Below are positions 36,945 to 46,529 of a DNA stretch of 64,000 nucleotides, piece by piece. Within the stretch, counting starts at the first letter, position 1. Every line of letters starts with the position of its first letter. The notes beneath the pieces were generated by a model, which saw only the letters and a list, made by a program, of their open reading frames with translations, ran no database searches and had not been told where the DNA came from. This DNA comes from Zygaena filipendulae (lineage: Eukaryota > Arthropoda > Insecta > Lepidoptera > Zygaenidae). The position numbers and the translations under genes were made by a program. The stretch lies in contig OU015669.1 in assembly GCA_907165275.2 (NCBI GenBank), positions 4,114,501-4,178,500 of the forward strand. Direction: 5' to 3'.

Positions 36945-37110
36945 AATGACGATTTGTTACGCTCTCACGCCTTAACTAATGGACCGATCATTATGAAATT
37001 CTGCATGCACGTTGTCAGGGGTATAGAAAAGGACATAGTAGGTACCAACTCCATATCGCGGAATTGTAAATAAATGAACATCGAAGAAACCGCCGGGAAC
37101 AGGTAGTATA
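36945..37110 (+). repeat. CCGCGG-family repeat
   Basis: Forward copy: TGTTACGCTCTCACGCCTTA, GCATGCACGTTGTCAGGGGT, degraded end CCGGGAACAGGTAGTA. It lies just downstream of the MED29 stop codon. Confidence 0.65.
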
Positions 37111-37199
37111 TATACCTAAATATAAATAAAACTTACTTGCTAATTACAATATAATATTAAATGTCTATGTGATTGTGCTGTCACTAGTCACTGTCACTT

Positions 37200-38459
37200 T
37201 CACTCCGTGGGTGAGATGTTCTGCGCAGCCGCCACGAGCGTGTCGTGTATGTCCTTCGCGTACGAGATCTGGAGGCGCACCGTGTTCAGGTACTGGGGGT
37301 AGCTCAGGGTCGTCTCCTATAGAACAATGTTTGACTTTAAAAAATGCTTTAAAACCTTATTTTATCTTACCAACCGCATTAGGTAGGTATAAACTATGCC
37401 CCGCAGTAATTTGGGAGTTCCCGTGGGAATTGCGGGATTAAAAGTACCCTATGTCACTCAGGACTACCGTAGCTTCCTATAAGTGAAAGAATATTCAAAA
37501 TCGGTTCAGTAGATCCACAGATTACCCCCTACGGCCTACAACGTCAAGAACTGTTAGTTTAGATGTAAGGATAACTTGACAGCTGCTATGCAAAAAAGAA
37601 ATGGCTCAGACGGGGGGCTTATTAGGTAACTTTTATTTCTATCGTTTTTCGGTTGTAATCAGAAACATGGCGGTTTTGCGACTACAATATCTAGCAAACA
37701 ACCAAAATAAACATACCTACTCCAAGAGTTGAAGTTGTCTCAACATGGTTAATTAATCACAAAAATGCAATTTTTCTGATTGAAACTGAAATATGAATGC
37801 AAAAAAAGTTACATAATTGATTTGCAGGCCACAACACATAGGCAATCATCATAGTTTAAATCCGGTGTTTGGTTTGACACCCAGTGTCCTGGGTGTTTTT
37901 ACCCTTACACACCCAGTACGACGACACGTACGTAAGTACATAAACATAAAACACCCTTATACCCGCGGCATTCGAATGTTTAAGAATTAAGGGTGTTTAC
38001 GGGTGTGTATCAGATGTTTATTTTTATTGGGTTTTAATAACCAAGCATCAGGTTATACCTGCTTGATCGCCCATCAATAGAGACCACAGAACTCGTAAAA
38101 TACTAAGATTAGGAGGAAATGTTAATTGAGCATATATGTATAATTGAAATACAATAAATAATTACTATCTACGATAAGTTTTCTCTATATATTTTTTTTT
38201 TCCAAATTGATTAGCTTTCATCGCAAAATGCTTGTGTGTGTGATTTATAGACTTCGAGTTATAAACACTATCACAGGTCGTTACTGTCGCCATTATTTTT
38301 TTACATAGCCCCTTAACAACCCGGTATATTATAGAGATTACTCTCAGTATATTTCCAACTATAATCATTTCTATTGATGCTGTTATTACAAAATTCCAGT
38401 TGATTCCAGTTTATTCTAGCCTACAGATAGACATATTGTGCACTTTTTGATATACATAT

Positions 38460-38506
<47 letters not shown>

Positions 38507-41500
38507 TCCCCGCGGTTTCATTTGCGATAATTTCGGAGTTCCCACGGGAATTCCGGGATAAAAAGTACCCAATGTCCTTCTCTGTAAGTCTTTCCCCCTG
38601 TCTTAGTGTTTACTATAGTGTGCAAGACTTCCTAGACAGAAAAGTTGACTATTAATTTGTGTTTATTCATTTCTTCATTGACATTAACATTTTGAAATTA
38701 CATTCGTTTTGACAAATAATTATTGTGATGAATTGATTGAATTTAATATATTTTGCATATCACTCAATGACTAGACATTAGGTTGTTGACGAGTGAAAGC
38801 CGTACCGAAAACACGCGTGTCACGTTTGTCTTCGTTATTTCAGTCACTTTTCAGCATCTATTTTGGACCCTGAGCAGGAAACTGGCTTTCAAGAGAGCCA
38901 TGTTTTAACTTGGGGAACAATCTAACATTGTCATTGGCGTTTCGCCATAATTGAAAAAGTAGATGAAGAGATTATTATTATTAAGAAACATTGTCATTGG
39001 CAAATTATAATTATAGACGCCATTATTAAAGAAGAAGAAGACTAGACATTAGAACTTGAATCAAAATTAACAATGTACCCATCTTTTAGAACAATGTCTT
39101 ATGCAAATAAATGATTATTATTATTATTATTATAGCCTACCTGCCCAGGAGTATGGACTACAATCGTACCAAGTTTGGTTAAAATCCTTTCACTAGTTTT
39201 TGACCCATGCGTGCACATACAGACAGACAGACAGACAAAAAATTTACTGATTGCATTTTTGGCATCAGTATCGATCACCATTCATCCTCCAATATTAATT
39301 TTGAATATTATATATTCAATGTACAGAATTGACCTCTCTACAGTTTTATTATAATTATAAGAAGATATAGATAAATTAATGCATACATGATACGATTAAT
39401 AATTGTCACTTTAAAATATTTAGTTTGATTAAAATGTGCATCCAATCTTTCGCGTGTTGAATTGGTTGACATTTATTACCAAAACTAGGCACTTCCTTAA
39501 AAAATTGTAATAACTCACTTGTGTAGTGGGTCCAGAATCGAGTCGAGACGTGATGACGGTGAGAGGTAGGTAGTGCGATGCTGACTGCGCTTGCTGTATA
39601 CAGGTTGTTGCTGTTCTCTAAAATATCGAAACATTAATCATCAATATTATACATCGCTTTTATAACTGACAGTGTAGGAAACTATATAATTAATTTAAAA
39701 AGTTACAGATAGTTTTTTTGGTCTTGCCTTTATAATCATAATCAAGGAGCTTGTGATTTTAATAAAAATTTGAAATGTATGTATGTATCAGGGACGTTGC
39801 GGATGCCGATTTTTTCACATTCGCGGGTGTCAATGCGGATGCGGATTTTCCAATTATCACATCCGCGGATTCGGATGTTTAACATCTTATAATATAAGAT
39901 CCGAATTCATATATCATTCATATACTACATTTATAATATAATATATAATATAATGAAGAATCGCTCCACCCGCTGCTGCAACTTCGCTGGTCGAACCCGC
40001 TTTCGGCGCCGCCACCGACCCTGACCGAGCGCGCTGGGCACCACCGCCTGCGGGCGGCCCGGGCTCTCTGGGCGAGTTGGCTTCTCTGAAGATTAAAACG
40101 CCAGTGCTACGGCACATACCCAAGGGGGCGCGAAGTATGGCGGCCGGGAGGTTGAGCGACATTATCAACAAGTGCGTTGATTGTAATGGGGAGGAAGAAT
40201 GGTATTCGCTTCTCTCATTTGCTTATACAGCTCTTAGGGTGCCGTCTAGGAACCTGCCCGGGAACATGACTACTAAAGTGAAGGCGAACATCTTGTCTTC
40301 TGAGAGCTCTAATTCTTTGGGCCTTAGCGATGGGCTGGAGAGCGCGGACGGCGTTTCAGGGTCCCGCTCCGTGCGAAAAATTCTGGAGGCGAAGGTTTTC
40401 GAGGGGGATCTGAGGGGAGCGGTGCGGCTGTTGGTCTCCGACGATTCTTTTGCACAACATGTTCCGGAGACGTTGGCCGAACTCGAGCGGAAGCACCCGG
40501 GCCCGTCACGTCCACATGACTTTCCAGCAGCACCGGATTCTCCACCGTCGGCAGCGACATGCACTGCGGATGAAGTGGCCGGAGCACTCGGGTCATTCTA
40601 CAGCGGTTCTGCGGCGGGTTTGGATGGGGTCCGTCCTGGTCATTTAAAGGAGTTAACGTCGGGATCCGCTGGTGATGCTGGGGTTCGGCTGTTGGATTCT
40701 CTGACCAGATTGTCGAATTTTATGCTGAGTGGTCGGATAAACTCGACGGTGTGCCCCTTCCTTTATGGTGGGTCACTTTGTGCGTTGGCAAAGAAAGGAG
40801 GAGGGATAAGGCCTATTGCTATAGGTAGCGTGTTTCGCCGGCTGACTGCCAAGTTAGCCTGTCGGGCTGTGAGGGAGGAGATTTCTAGTTATCTTAGGCC
40901 GCATCAGCTGGGTTTTGGGACGCGCTTGGGTTGTGAGGCGGCGATACACGCGACCCGGGCTTACGTAACGGACAATAGCAACTCGGATTCCGTTCTGATT
41001 AAACTGGACATACGTAATGCTTTTAACAGCCTTGAAAGAGACACTCTGTTGAGCGAGGCCATAGAACATATTCCCTCTCTCTATCCTTTCCTGTACCAGG
41101 TCTATCGTTTTCCTTCGAATCTTTATTATAACCACGAGCTCATTCTTTCACAGGTGGGAGCACAACAGGGGGATCCACTCGGACCTCTGGTCTTCAGCCT
41201 GGCGATACACAAGGCTATTTTAGATATTAAGTCGCCCCTTAACCTGTGGTACCTGGACGATGGCACCATTGGAGGGAAGCCGGAGGAATTGCGTCGGGAT
41301 CTCGAGACTCTTATCCCGCGTTTCAAGGAGTTGGGTCTCGAGGTGAATCCTTCCAAGTGCGAGTTTTTTCCTTGCTCTTCTGGAGCTAGAGCCCACTTTG
41401 CAGGATTCGGATCCCTTTTGCCTGGCCTCAGAGAAGTTTCTCCTGATAACTTTTACCTTCTAGGATCTCCTGTGTTCCTTGAGGCGGTACCGGAGGCATT

Positions 41501-44500
41501 GAAGTCTCGGGAAAATACCCTTCGGTCTGTCCGGGATCGCCTCGAGGGACTGTCCGCGCACGTCGCGCTGGTTTTGCTGCGTGTGTGCTTTGCCTTGCCC
41601 TCCGTTACGTACTTGCTCCGAACTGCGCCTACCTGGCTGTGCCCTGAAGAGGTTTCCTCCTTCGACAGAACATTGAAGTCCACAGTCGAGGCCATAATCA
41701 ATGTGCGTCTCGAGGAGGCGCAGTGGAGTTTGGCAGCCCAGCCCATCCGCTATGGGGGCCTCGGAGTGCGGCGCGTTGGCGACGTTAGTTTGCCGGCTTT
41801 CTTGGCATCGGCGCATGGGGTTGCGGACCTCGTCGCTATCATCCTTCGTTACAGCGGTGATGGGGTTAGCATACCTTTTGTGGCCCGTGCTCTGGAGGCG
41901 TGGTCGGATCTCAGTGAGGGGGCGGCTGTCCCAGCTTCTCCTCATGTACAGCGGGCCTGGGACGATGTGGTGGCGAAGTTGTCCCATGGAAGAATTCTGG
42001 AGGAAGCAACAGGGGCAGACTTGGCAAGACTGAAGGCAGTGGCACAGCCTGAGTCGGGGGCATGGTTGCATGCACTCCCGTCTCCTCACCTAGGCACCAT
42101 GCTGGACGACAGCTCCCTGCGTGTGGCGGTGGCTCTTCGCCTGGGCTGCAAGGTGTGCGAACCTCACAGATGCACCTGTGGCTCTATGGTGGAGGCCGAT
42201 GGCCATCACGCGCTGAGCTGTCGCCGGAGTGCGGGGAGGTTCTCGCGTCACCATGCCCTGAACGATATAATTCGCAGGGCCTTCGTGTCAGCTAATGTCC
42301 CCTGTTTGCTTGAGCCGCCGGGCCTAAGTAGATCAGACGGGAAGAGACCAGATGGGGTGACTCTGGTGCCATGGCGGAACGGCAAGTGCCTGATCTGGGA
42401 CGCTACCTGCGTCAGCACAGTAGCCGCCAGCCACTTGGGTCGCTCTACCCTCTTCCCGGCAGCTGCCGCAGAAGATGCTGCCAGCAGAAAGCGGCTTAAA
42501 TACGCGGAATTGGAGCCGCAATATAAATTCGTTCCAATCGCGGTAGAGACACTCGGCAGCTGGGGCGCGGACGCCAAGACATTGGTGCGCGAGTTAGGGA
42601 ACCGTATCAGAGACCAATGCGGTGACTCCCGTTCCGGCTCGTTCCTGGTGCAGAGGTTGGCCATGGCTATTCAGCGCGGGAATGCGGCCAGCCTCATGGG
42701 CACCTTTGCACCGGGAACGGTCAGGGGCGGGTTATTTGATATACATCAAATAGGATAGGATTGACAGTTAGTTATATAATACTAAGTTACCAATTGTTTA
42801 ATAACATTTAGTAATACGTATTAAAATACTATGAAGAATTAAAACAATGATTATTAACATTTTTATTAATGAAAATTATCATTAAGAATAATGCTCCTAT
42901 TTTAATTTAATTTTTCTTTAACTTCACTTCGGTCCTAATTTTCATTCGCCAGCCTCGCCAAATTTCTTTTTTATCGCAACTTGTATTACATCCGCATTGA
43001 TTAATGCGGATGCGGATGCAGATTTTATGTGGAAGCTCCGCATTTGCAGATGCGAATGCGAATACTCGCAACATTCCTGGTATGTATGTTTTGTTTTTTA
43101 TATGATTGGACAGATGCAAGATGTAGTAATTGTGATTATTACTTATATCACTTGTACAAGCAAACAACCTGTTAATTGACTTATTGAATGGAAATTTCCA
43201 GATTTTGCAAAACAATCTTGATAATTTGGTCACTTCAATATGAACAGCATTGAAACTATGACTGTTTAGATATATATTTATTAATTGGTGACAAGTAAAA
43301 CATAAGAGATAACTTTTTTATCATGTCAGATCGATAAAGCAATAGATATGAGAGTGAAAGGTTAATTGTTCACAACACAGTGATATAAATAATGTAACAG
43401 GGTAATGCAAATGCATACATGGACGATTTAACTTGAACTTTCCAAGATAAACATACCACACCCCTGGTGGACTAGCAATGGATTATTATTGCAATAGTAA
43501 TTCTTATTGGATCATTGGCTGATGTGGAAATTGTGACATTCCTTTAACTATTTGTACCTAGATAAAAAGTAACCTTAGTAACATGTTAATACAGAAACTC
43601 TACCAATGGACTGAATTTCATCTATTCAGCCATTTAAGTGTGATTCAATATCAAACATATTCACAAGTTTTTATGTATTTTGTTAATAGGGTAGTGAAAT
43701 GATAAACCAATCTCTAATGAATGAACTTACCAAATGTAATTCCATTTGATCACATAATGAGAAGAACTCTTCTAGATGTTTATCAAATCTTGGCACCGGA
43801 TTATCAATACCTTTTCTGAAAATAAAATAGGAAAACAATCTTTAGAAACTACCTATACCTACAGGTTAGGGGGTGTCCATTAATCACGCGAGGCTCGAAA
43901 GGGGGGAAGAGAGGGGAGGGCCCCCCGCCCTGGGGGTTCAGAAGAAATCACGAAATATCACAAGGAGGGGGGAGGGGGATATAAAGAGATATCAAGTGTA
44001 TTTATTTTTCGTATTTAAAGGTAATATTTTGAAAATTTCAATAAACTTTGTAGGTACCTACTAAAAAAATACACGTGATTTTGGGTAGGAGGGGGGGCGG
44101 GGGAGTCAAAAGTTAAAAACATGACGTGAGTCGTGATTAATGGACGCCCCCTTAGGGCAAATATTTTTTAAATTTATTTTACCATAAAATGTAACTTACT
44201 GTGAGTTTGAGTCTACATTTTGATTATAATGCAAAACTTGAGCTGCAGATTTCAATGTCAACTGAAACCAAATTTTTGTTTTATTGACATGTTGGGTACT
44301 AAAATAATAGCAATATGAGATTTAGATGTCCCGCAGATGGAAGTGAAAGTTGTTTGATTGTAGGTTCCACTTCAGAAACACTGATGACTTTGCAACAATA
44401 TTTACATGAAGTTGAACGTGTTCTATTAAAGTTCTTGTCTAGTTACAGTAGCTAGGATTTTCTGGTTTTGGACAAGTTATGGTGGCTTAGCTTTTATTTA

Positions 44501-44740
44501 CTTTGTTGACTGAATACAGTAATTCGAGCATACCGGTATAGATTCCCGCAAAGATCCCATCAGAGTCTTCACTTTTGATATATTGTCCATTTTGTCTTGC
44601 GGGGGTGGTTGCGGCGCTGGGGCAGGCTGCATTTGCTGCGGTGATGGTTGTTGCATGATCGGCCCTGGCACTGGCATTTGCATCCCCACGTTGGGATTAC
44701 CCCCTACATTACTCATTGCGTGCATGTTCATTTGATTCAT
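37200..44740 (-). CDS. MED29: Mediator complex subunit 29 (intersex), complete, five exons
   Basis: Exons in transcript order: 44740-44534, 44261-44200, 43815-43731, 39617-39519, 37316-37200; 189 residues with matching phases. MED29 is a subunit of the Mediator coactivator that links transcription factors to RNA polymerase II. In flies it is intersex, needed with doublesex in female somatic sex determination. The N-terminus is rich in Met, Pro and Gln (MQQPSPQQMQPAPAPQPPPQ). The conserved part follows: QDKMDNISKVKTLMGSLRES, LTLKSAAQVLHYNQ, PVPRFDKHLEEFFSLCDQME, then the highly conserved end YAKDIHDTLVAAAQNISP before TGA. Length fits the insect family. Intron 3 (39618-43730) contains the nested hAT/retroelement insertion, intron 2 a GGGGGTGTCCATTAATCACG miniature element, and intron 4 a dispersed repeat. 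Confidence 0.96.
38455..38505 (+). repeat. (TA)n-rich microsatellite
   Basis: ACATATAT units grading into about fifteen TA dinucleotides, immediately before a reverse CCGCGG-family copy (38503-38600). Confidence 0.85.
39116..39370 (+). repeat. Dispersed repeat, copy 2 of 2
   Basis: Matches 13283-13555 almost base for base (CAGGAGTATGGACTACAATC and following). Preceded by an (ATT)n tract. Lies in MED29 intron 4. Confidence 0.75.
39957..42758 (+). CDS. Reverse transcriptase with zinc knuckle and restriction-like endonuclease (retroelement ORF, N-terminus missing)
   Basis: The frame is open from 39957 to TAG at 42758. No ATG occurs before about 40137 (SMAAGRL), so the original N-terminus is absent; a TTG at 40077 would give 893 residues. 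Reverse transcriptase motifs occur in order: GLDGVRPGHLKEL, GGGIRPIAIGSVFRRL, motif A IKLDIRNAFNS, motif B VGAQQGDPLGPLVF, motif C YLDD (41250-41261), and GLEVNPSKCEF. A C-terminal cysteine/histidine cluster (CKVCEPHRCTCGS, HHALSC) is followed by GKRPDGVTLV and LIWDATC, fitting a PD-(D/E)XK endonuclease of the type in R2-like elements. YLDD is unusual, since most non-LTR elements carry Y/FADD. I know homologous orphan ORFs from insects and cnidarians but no accepted element name. There are no internal stops, so the insertion is recent. Confidence 0.9.
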   Translation, partial: RIAPPAAATSLVEPAFGAATDPDRARWAPPPAGGPGSLGELASLKIKTPVLRHIPKGARSMAAGRLSDIINKCVDCNGEEEWYSLLSFAYTALRVPSRNLPGNMTTKVKANILSSESSNSLGLSDGLESADGVSGSRSVRKILEAKVFEGDLRGAVRLLVSDDSFAQHVPETLAELERKHPGPSRPHDFPAAPDSPPSAATCTADEVAGALGSFYSGSAAGLDGVRPGHLKELTSGSAGDAGVRLLDSLTRLSNFMLSGRINSTVCPFLYGGSLCALAKKGGGIRPIAIGSVFRRLTAKLACRAVREEISSYLRPHQLGFGTRLGCEAAIHATRAYVTDNSNSDSVLIKLDIRNAFNSLERDTLLSEAIEHIPSLYPFLYQVYRFPSNLYYNHELILSQVGAQQGDPLGPLVFSLAIHKAILDIKSPLNLWYLDDGTIGGKPEELRRDLETLIPRFKELGLEVNPSKCEFFPCSSGARAHFAGFGSLLPGLREVSPDNFYLLGSPVFLEAVPEALKSRENTLRSVRDRLEGLSAHVALVLLRVCFALPSVTYLLRTAPTWLCPEEVSSFDRTLKSTVEAIINVRLEEAQWSLAAQPIRYGGLGVRRVGDVSLPAFLASAHGVADLVAIILRYSGDGVSIPFVARALEAWSDLSEGAAVPASPHVQRAWDDVVAKLSHGRILEEATGADLARLKAVAQPESGAWLHALPSPHLGTMLDDSSLRVAVALRLGCKVCEPHRCTCGSMVEADGHHALSCRRSAGRFSRHHALNDIIRRAFVSANVPCLLEPPGLSRSDGKRPDGVTLVPWRNGKCLIWDATCVSTVAASHLGRSTLFPAAAAEDAASRKRLKYAELEPQYKFVPIAVETLGSWGADAKTLVRELGNRIRDQCGDSRSGSFLVQRLAMAIQRGNAASLMGTFAPGTVRGGLFDIHQIG
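39962..42830 (+). mobile_element. 5'-truncated non-LTR-type retroelement nested in the hAT element
   Basis: The 9-bp word ATGAAGAAT lies directly before (39953-39961) and after (42831-42839) this segment, a good target-site duplication. The segment is sharply GC-richer than its surroundings. Its reading frame is already open at the left junction, which fits 5' truncation during target-primed reverse transcription. There is no poly-A tail at the 3' junction. About 2.87 kb. Confidence 0.75.
43869..44151 (+). mobile_element. Miniature element with GGGGGYGTCCATTAATCACG ends
   Basis: The left end GGGGGTGTCCATTAATCACG and right end CGTGATTAATGGACGCCCCC are inverted repeats differing at one position. 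The trinucleotide TTA is duplicated at both ends (43866-43868, 44152-44154). The interior is G-rich on the plus strand. It lies in MED29 intron 2 and has no coding capacity. A 3-bp TTA duplication would fit PIF/Harbinger-type elements. Confidence 0.8.
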
Positions 44741-45021
44741 TTAATTAGCTTTATAGAACAAAAGAATTATAATATGATTTATATATTATGTTTAGTATTA
44801 TTATGTATGTGACTTCAGTAACTAAGAAAATTGAGATTTGCGCAAAAGATCACTAGGTACGTGGCCAAATATTTCTTGTATCTAAACAATATTATTCCCT
44901 CTTAAAAAATCGTCTAATTACGAATCCTGGCAACAAAAATTAATTCCAAATTCCAATTTGTTTAAACAAAATAGTGGAAATAAATACATTTCTTGATTCT
45001 CAAGACTGATGTTCACCTTGC

Positions 45022-45121
45022 TTGACAGCACAAATTAACTAGACATACTTGACAGCTTGACACTTGTTTGTTGACACCACAAATTAACTAGACTTATGGT
45101 TGACACTTAACAGAGTTGACA
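45022..45121 (-). promoter_or_regulatory. Cluster of six TTGACA words upstream of MED29
   Basis: TTGACA occurs at 45022, 45049, 45057, 45071, 45100 and 45116. The 16-mer CACAAATTAACTAGAC is repeated at 45029 and 45078. The cluster lies about 280-380 bp upstream of the MED29 start, a distance close to that of the HLCS cluster. Regulatory meaning is inferred. Confidence 0.35.
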
Positions 45122-45305
45122 GTGGCTGACAATTTATGTCTTAACCATTTTTTTTTGTTAAACTTCCCCCCAATGGGAAGGCAAAGGAAACTAAGTTCAA
45201 CCTTAATATTCACTTATTCATTCCATCATCCATGGGCTAGGTACGTTCGTAATTAATTTTATTGTGTAAATATGTATATCTAGGGTTAGTAGTTTAATAA
45301 TGAGG

Positions 45306-46320
45306 GGTTGCTTTAGAAATTTGCATGTCGAAAATGAGGTTGAGAGGGAAAAGGGGCAGAGAGGGGGGAGGGACAACCCCCTGGTACCACTCCCCCCCGC
45401 GAAGATGGGTACTTTCCGAGATATAAAAGGTTGAAGTTTGAGGTTATGTCATTTTATACTTTCGTATTTACTAGGAGAGGGGGGGAAGGAAGTTGGAAAG
45501 TGGTAGGAAAGTATAGGGAGTCTTCCCCTACCTTCCTACCACTTGACAGGCTGTCCGGGGTCAGTCTGTCAAGTTAAGTGACGCTCGTCGCTTCGCTCTT
45601 CGCTTTATTGTTTGACATGTTCTACCTACCCAACCTAACCTATCGTGTCGAATACTTACATATCGATTAAGGCGCTTATTACACCTTGCAATTTCAAGAC
45701 ACCAATTTAGTGTTCTAAATCGGATCCAATTTAGGGTCGGTGAGTGAGAGAGAGAGAGAGAGAGTAAATTGTACTCTAAATCGACTGCTGTAGGGTAATA
45801 CTCTAGGTTACATTTTAATGTAGTGTGATCACTCGCTCTCTCTCTCAATTGGAACCAATTTAGGGACCAATTTAGGGTCGGTGAGTGAGAGAGAGAGCGA
45901 GTGATCACACTACATTAGGGTAGTCGATTTAGGGTACAATTTAGTGTAGTGTGATTACTCGCTCTCTCTCTCACTCACGGACCCTAAATTGTATCCGATT
46001 TAGAGCCCTAAATTGTGCTCTGAAATTGCAAAGTGTAATAAGCGCATTAATCGGACCCAGAATTATATCTCGGAAAGTATCTACTCATCTCCGCGGGGGG
46101 AGTGGTACCGGGGGAGGTTTGTCCGTTTGTCCTTCCCCCCATCACCTCTATTCCCCCTCTCAACCCCTATATATCTTCAAACGTATGTAAAAAAAAAACT
46201 ACGAGTCTCCGCGGGGTGAGGGGGGTATTTTCTGAAAGGGTAAACACACCCCTATAAAACACAACCCTTATAAATTCCAAATTCGATATGCAAATCTCTA
46301 AAGCCGACCCGAAATCTCGG
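45306..46320. mobile_element. Large nested palindromic element between MED29 and RAD51C
   Basis: The outer arms are diverged inverted repeats: GCTTTAGAAATTTGCATGTC near 45312 mirrors GATATGCAAATCTCTAAAGC near 46287, and GGTACCACTCCCCCCCGCG near 45384 mirrors CGCGGGGGGAGTGGTACC near 46093. An inner palindrome (about 45666-46056) has ends GCGCTTATTACAC and GTGTAATAAGCGC and carries GTGAGAGAGAG runs and TGTAGTGTGATCACTCGC. The inner part recurs at about 53410-53672. Non-coding; it fills the space between the two divergent genes. Confidence 0.7.
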
Positions 46321-46529
46321 ATATTGAAATTTTTTCACGTCAATCATATAGTGGAGTGGAGCAAACAATGTTCTCTTATTCATCTGTGGAGTGGAGCCAT
46401 AAAGACCGCGCGCGAATGTAGAGAATTTGAGATTTCTCAGCTTTCGAAATGCTTTTTATTTCTAGTTCTAAAAAAGCTTTAGTTTATTTAACTTTCAATT
46501 CAAATTATAAAATAAAGATTTAATGTAAA

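Larger units (their letters stand above)
29101..37199. other. Intergenic region between the tandem-Atg8 gene and MED29
   Basis: An 8-kb stretch with no supported coding region. It holds CCGCGG-family repeats (29432-29705, 30875-31075, 32325-32522, 32528-32695, 34475-34665, 35251-35310, 36945-37110) and an hAT-like miniature element (36092-36292). A splice-donor-like GTAAGT lies eight bases after the Atg8 stop codon. TACCTA words are very frequent. Confidence 0.75.
39789..43079 (+). mobile_element. hAT-like miniature element carrying a nested retroelement
   Basis: The left end CAGGGACGTTGCGGATG and the right end (reading inward CAGGAATGTTGCGAG) are imperfect terminal inverted repeats rich in GCGGATGCGGAT modules. 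The octamer GTATGTAT is duplicated on both sides (39781-39788 and 43080-43087), as expected for hAT elements, although the flank is itself GTAT-rich. Without the nested insertion the element would be only about 410 bp and non-coding. Confidence 0.8.

Noticed and set aside
37860..38030. Repeated GGGTGT words near ACACCCAGTGTCCTGGGTGT
   Set aside because: Local low-complexity similarity and a short hairpin only; no arms long enough or flanking duplication to call an element.
41460..42089. 209-codon open frame on the minus strand inside the reverse transcriptase ORF
   Set aside because: It is antisense to a clear RT coding frame in GC-rich DNA, where antisense frames stay open by chance; no recognisable domain.
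39789..43079. Reading the whole segment as an hAT transposon that captured an RT gene as cargo
   Set aside because: The 9-bp duplication ATGAAGAAT directly flanking the RT segment is better explained by a separate retroelement insertion; kept only as an alternative to test.
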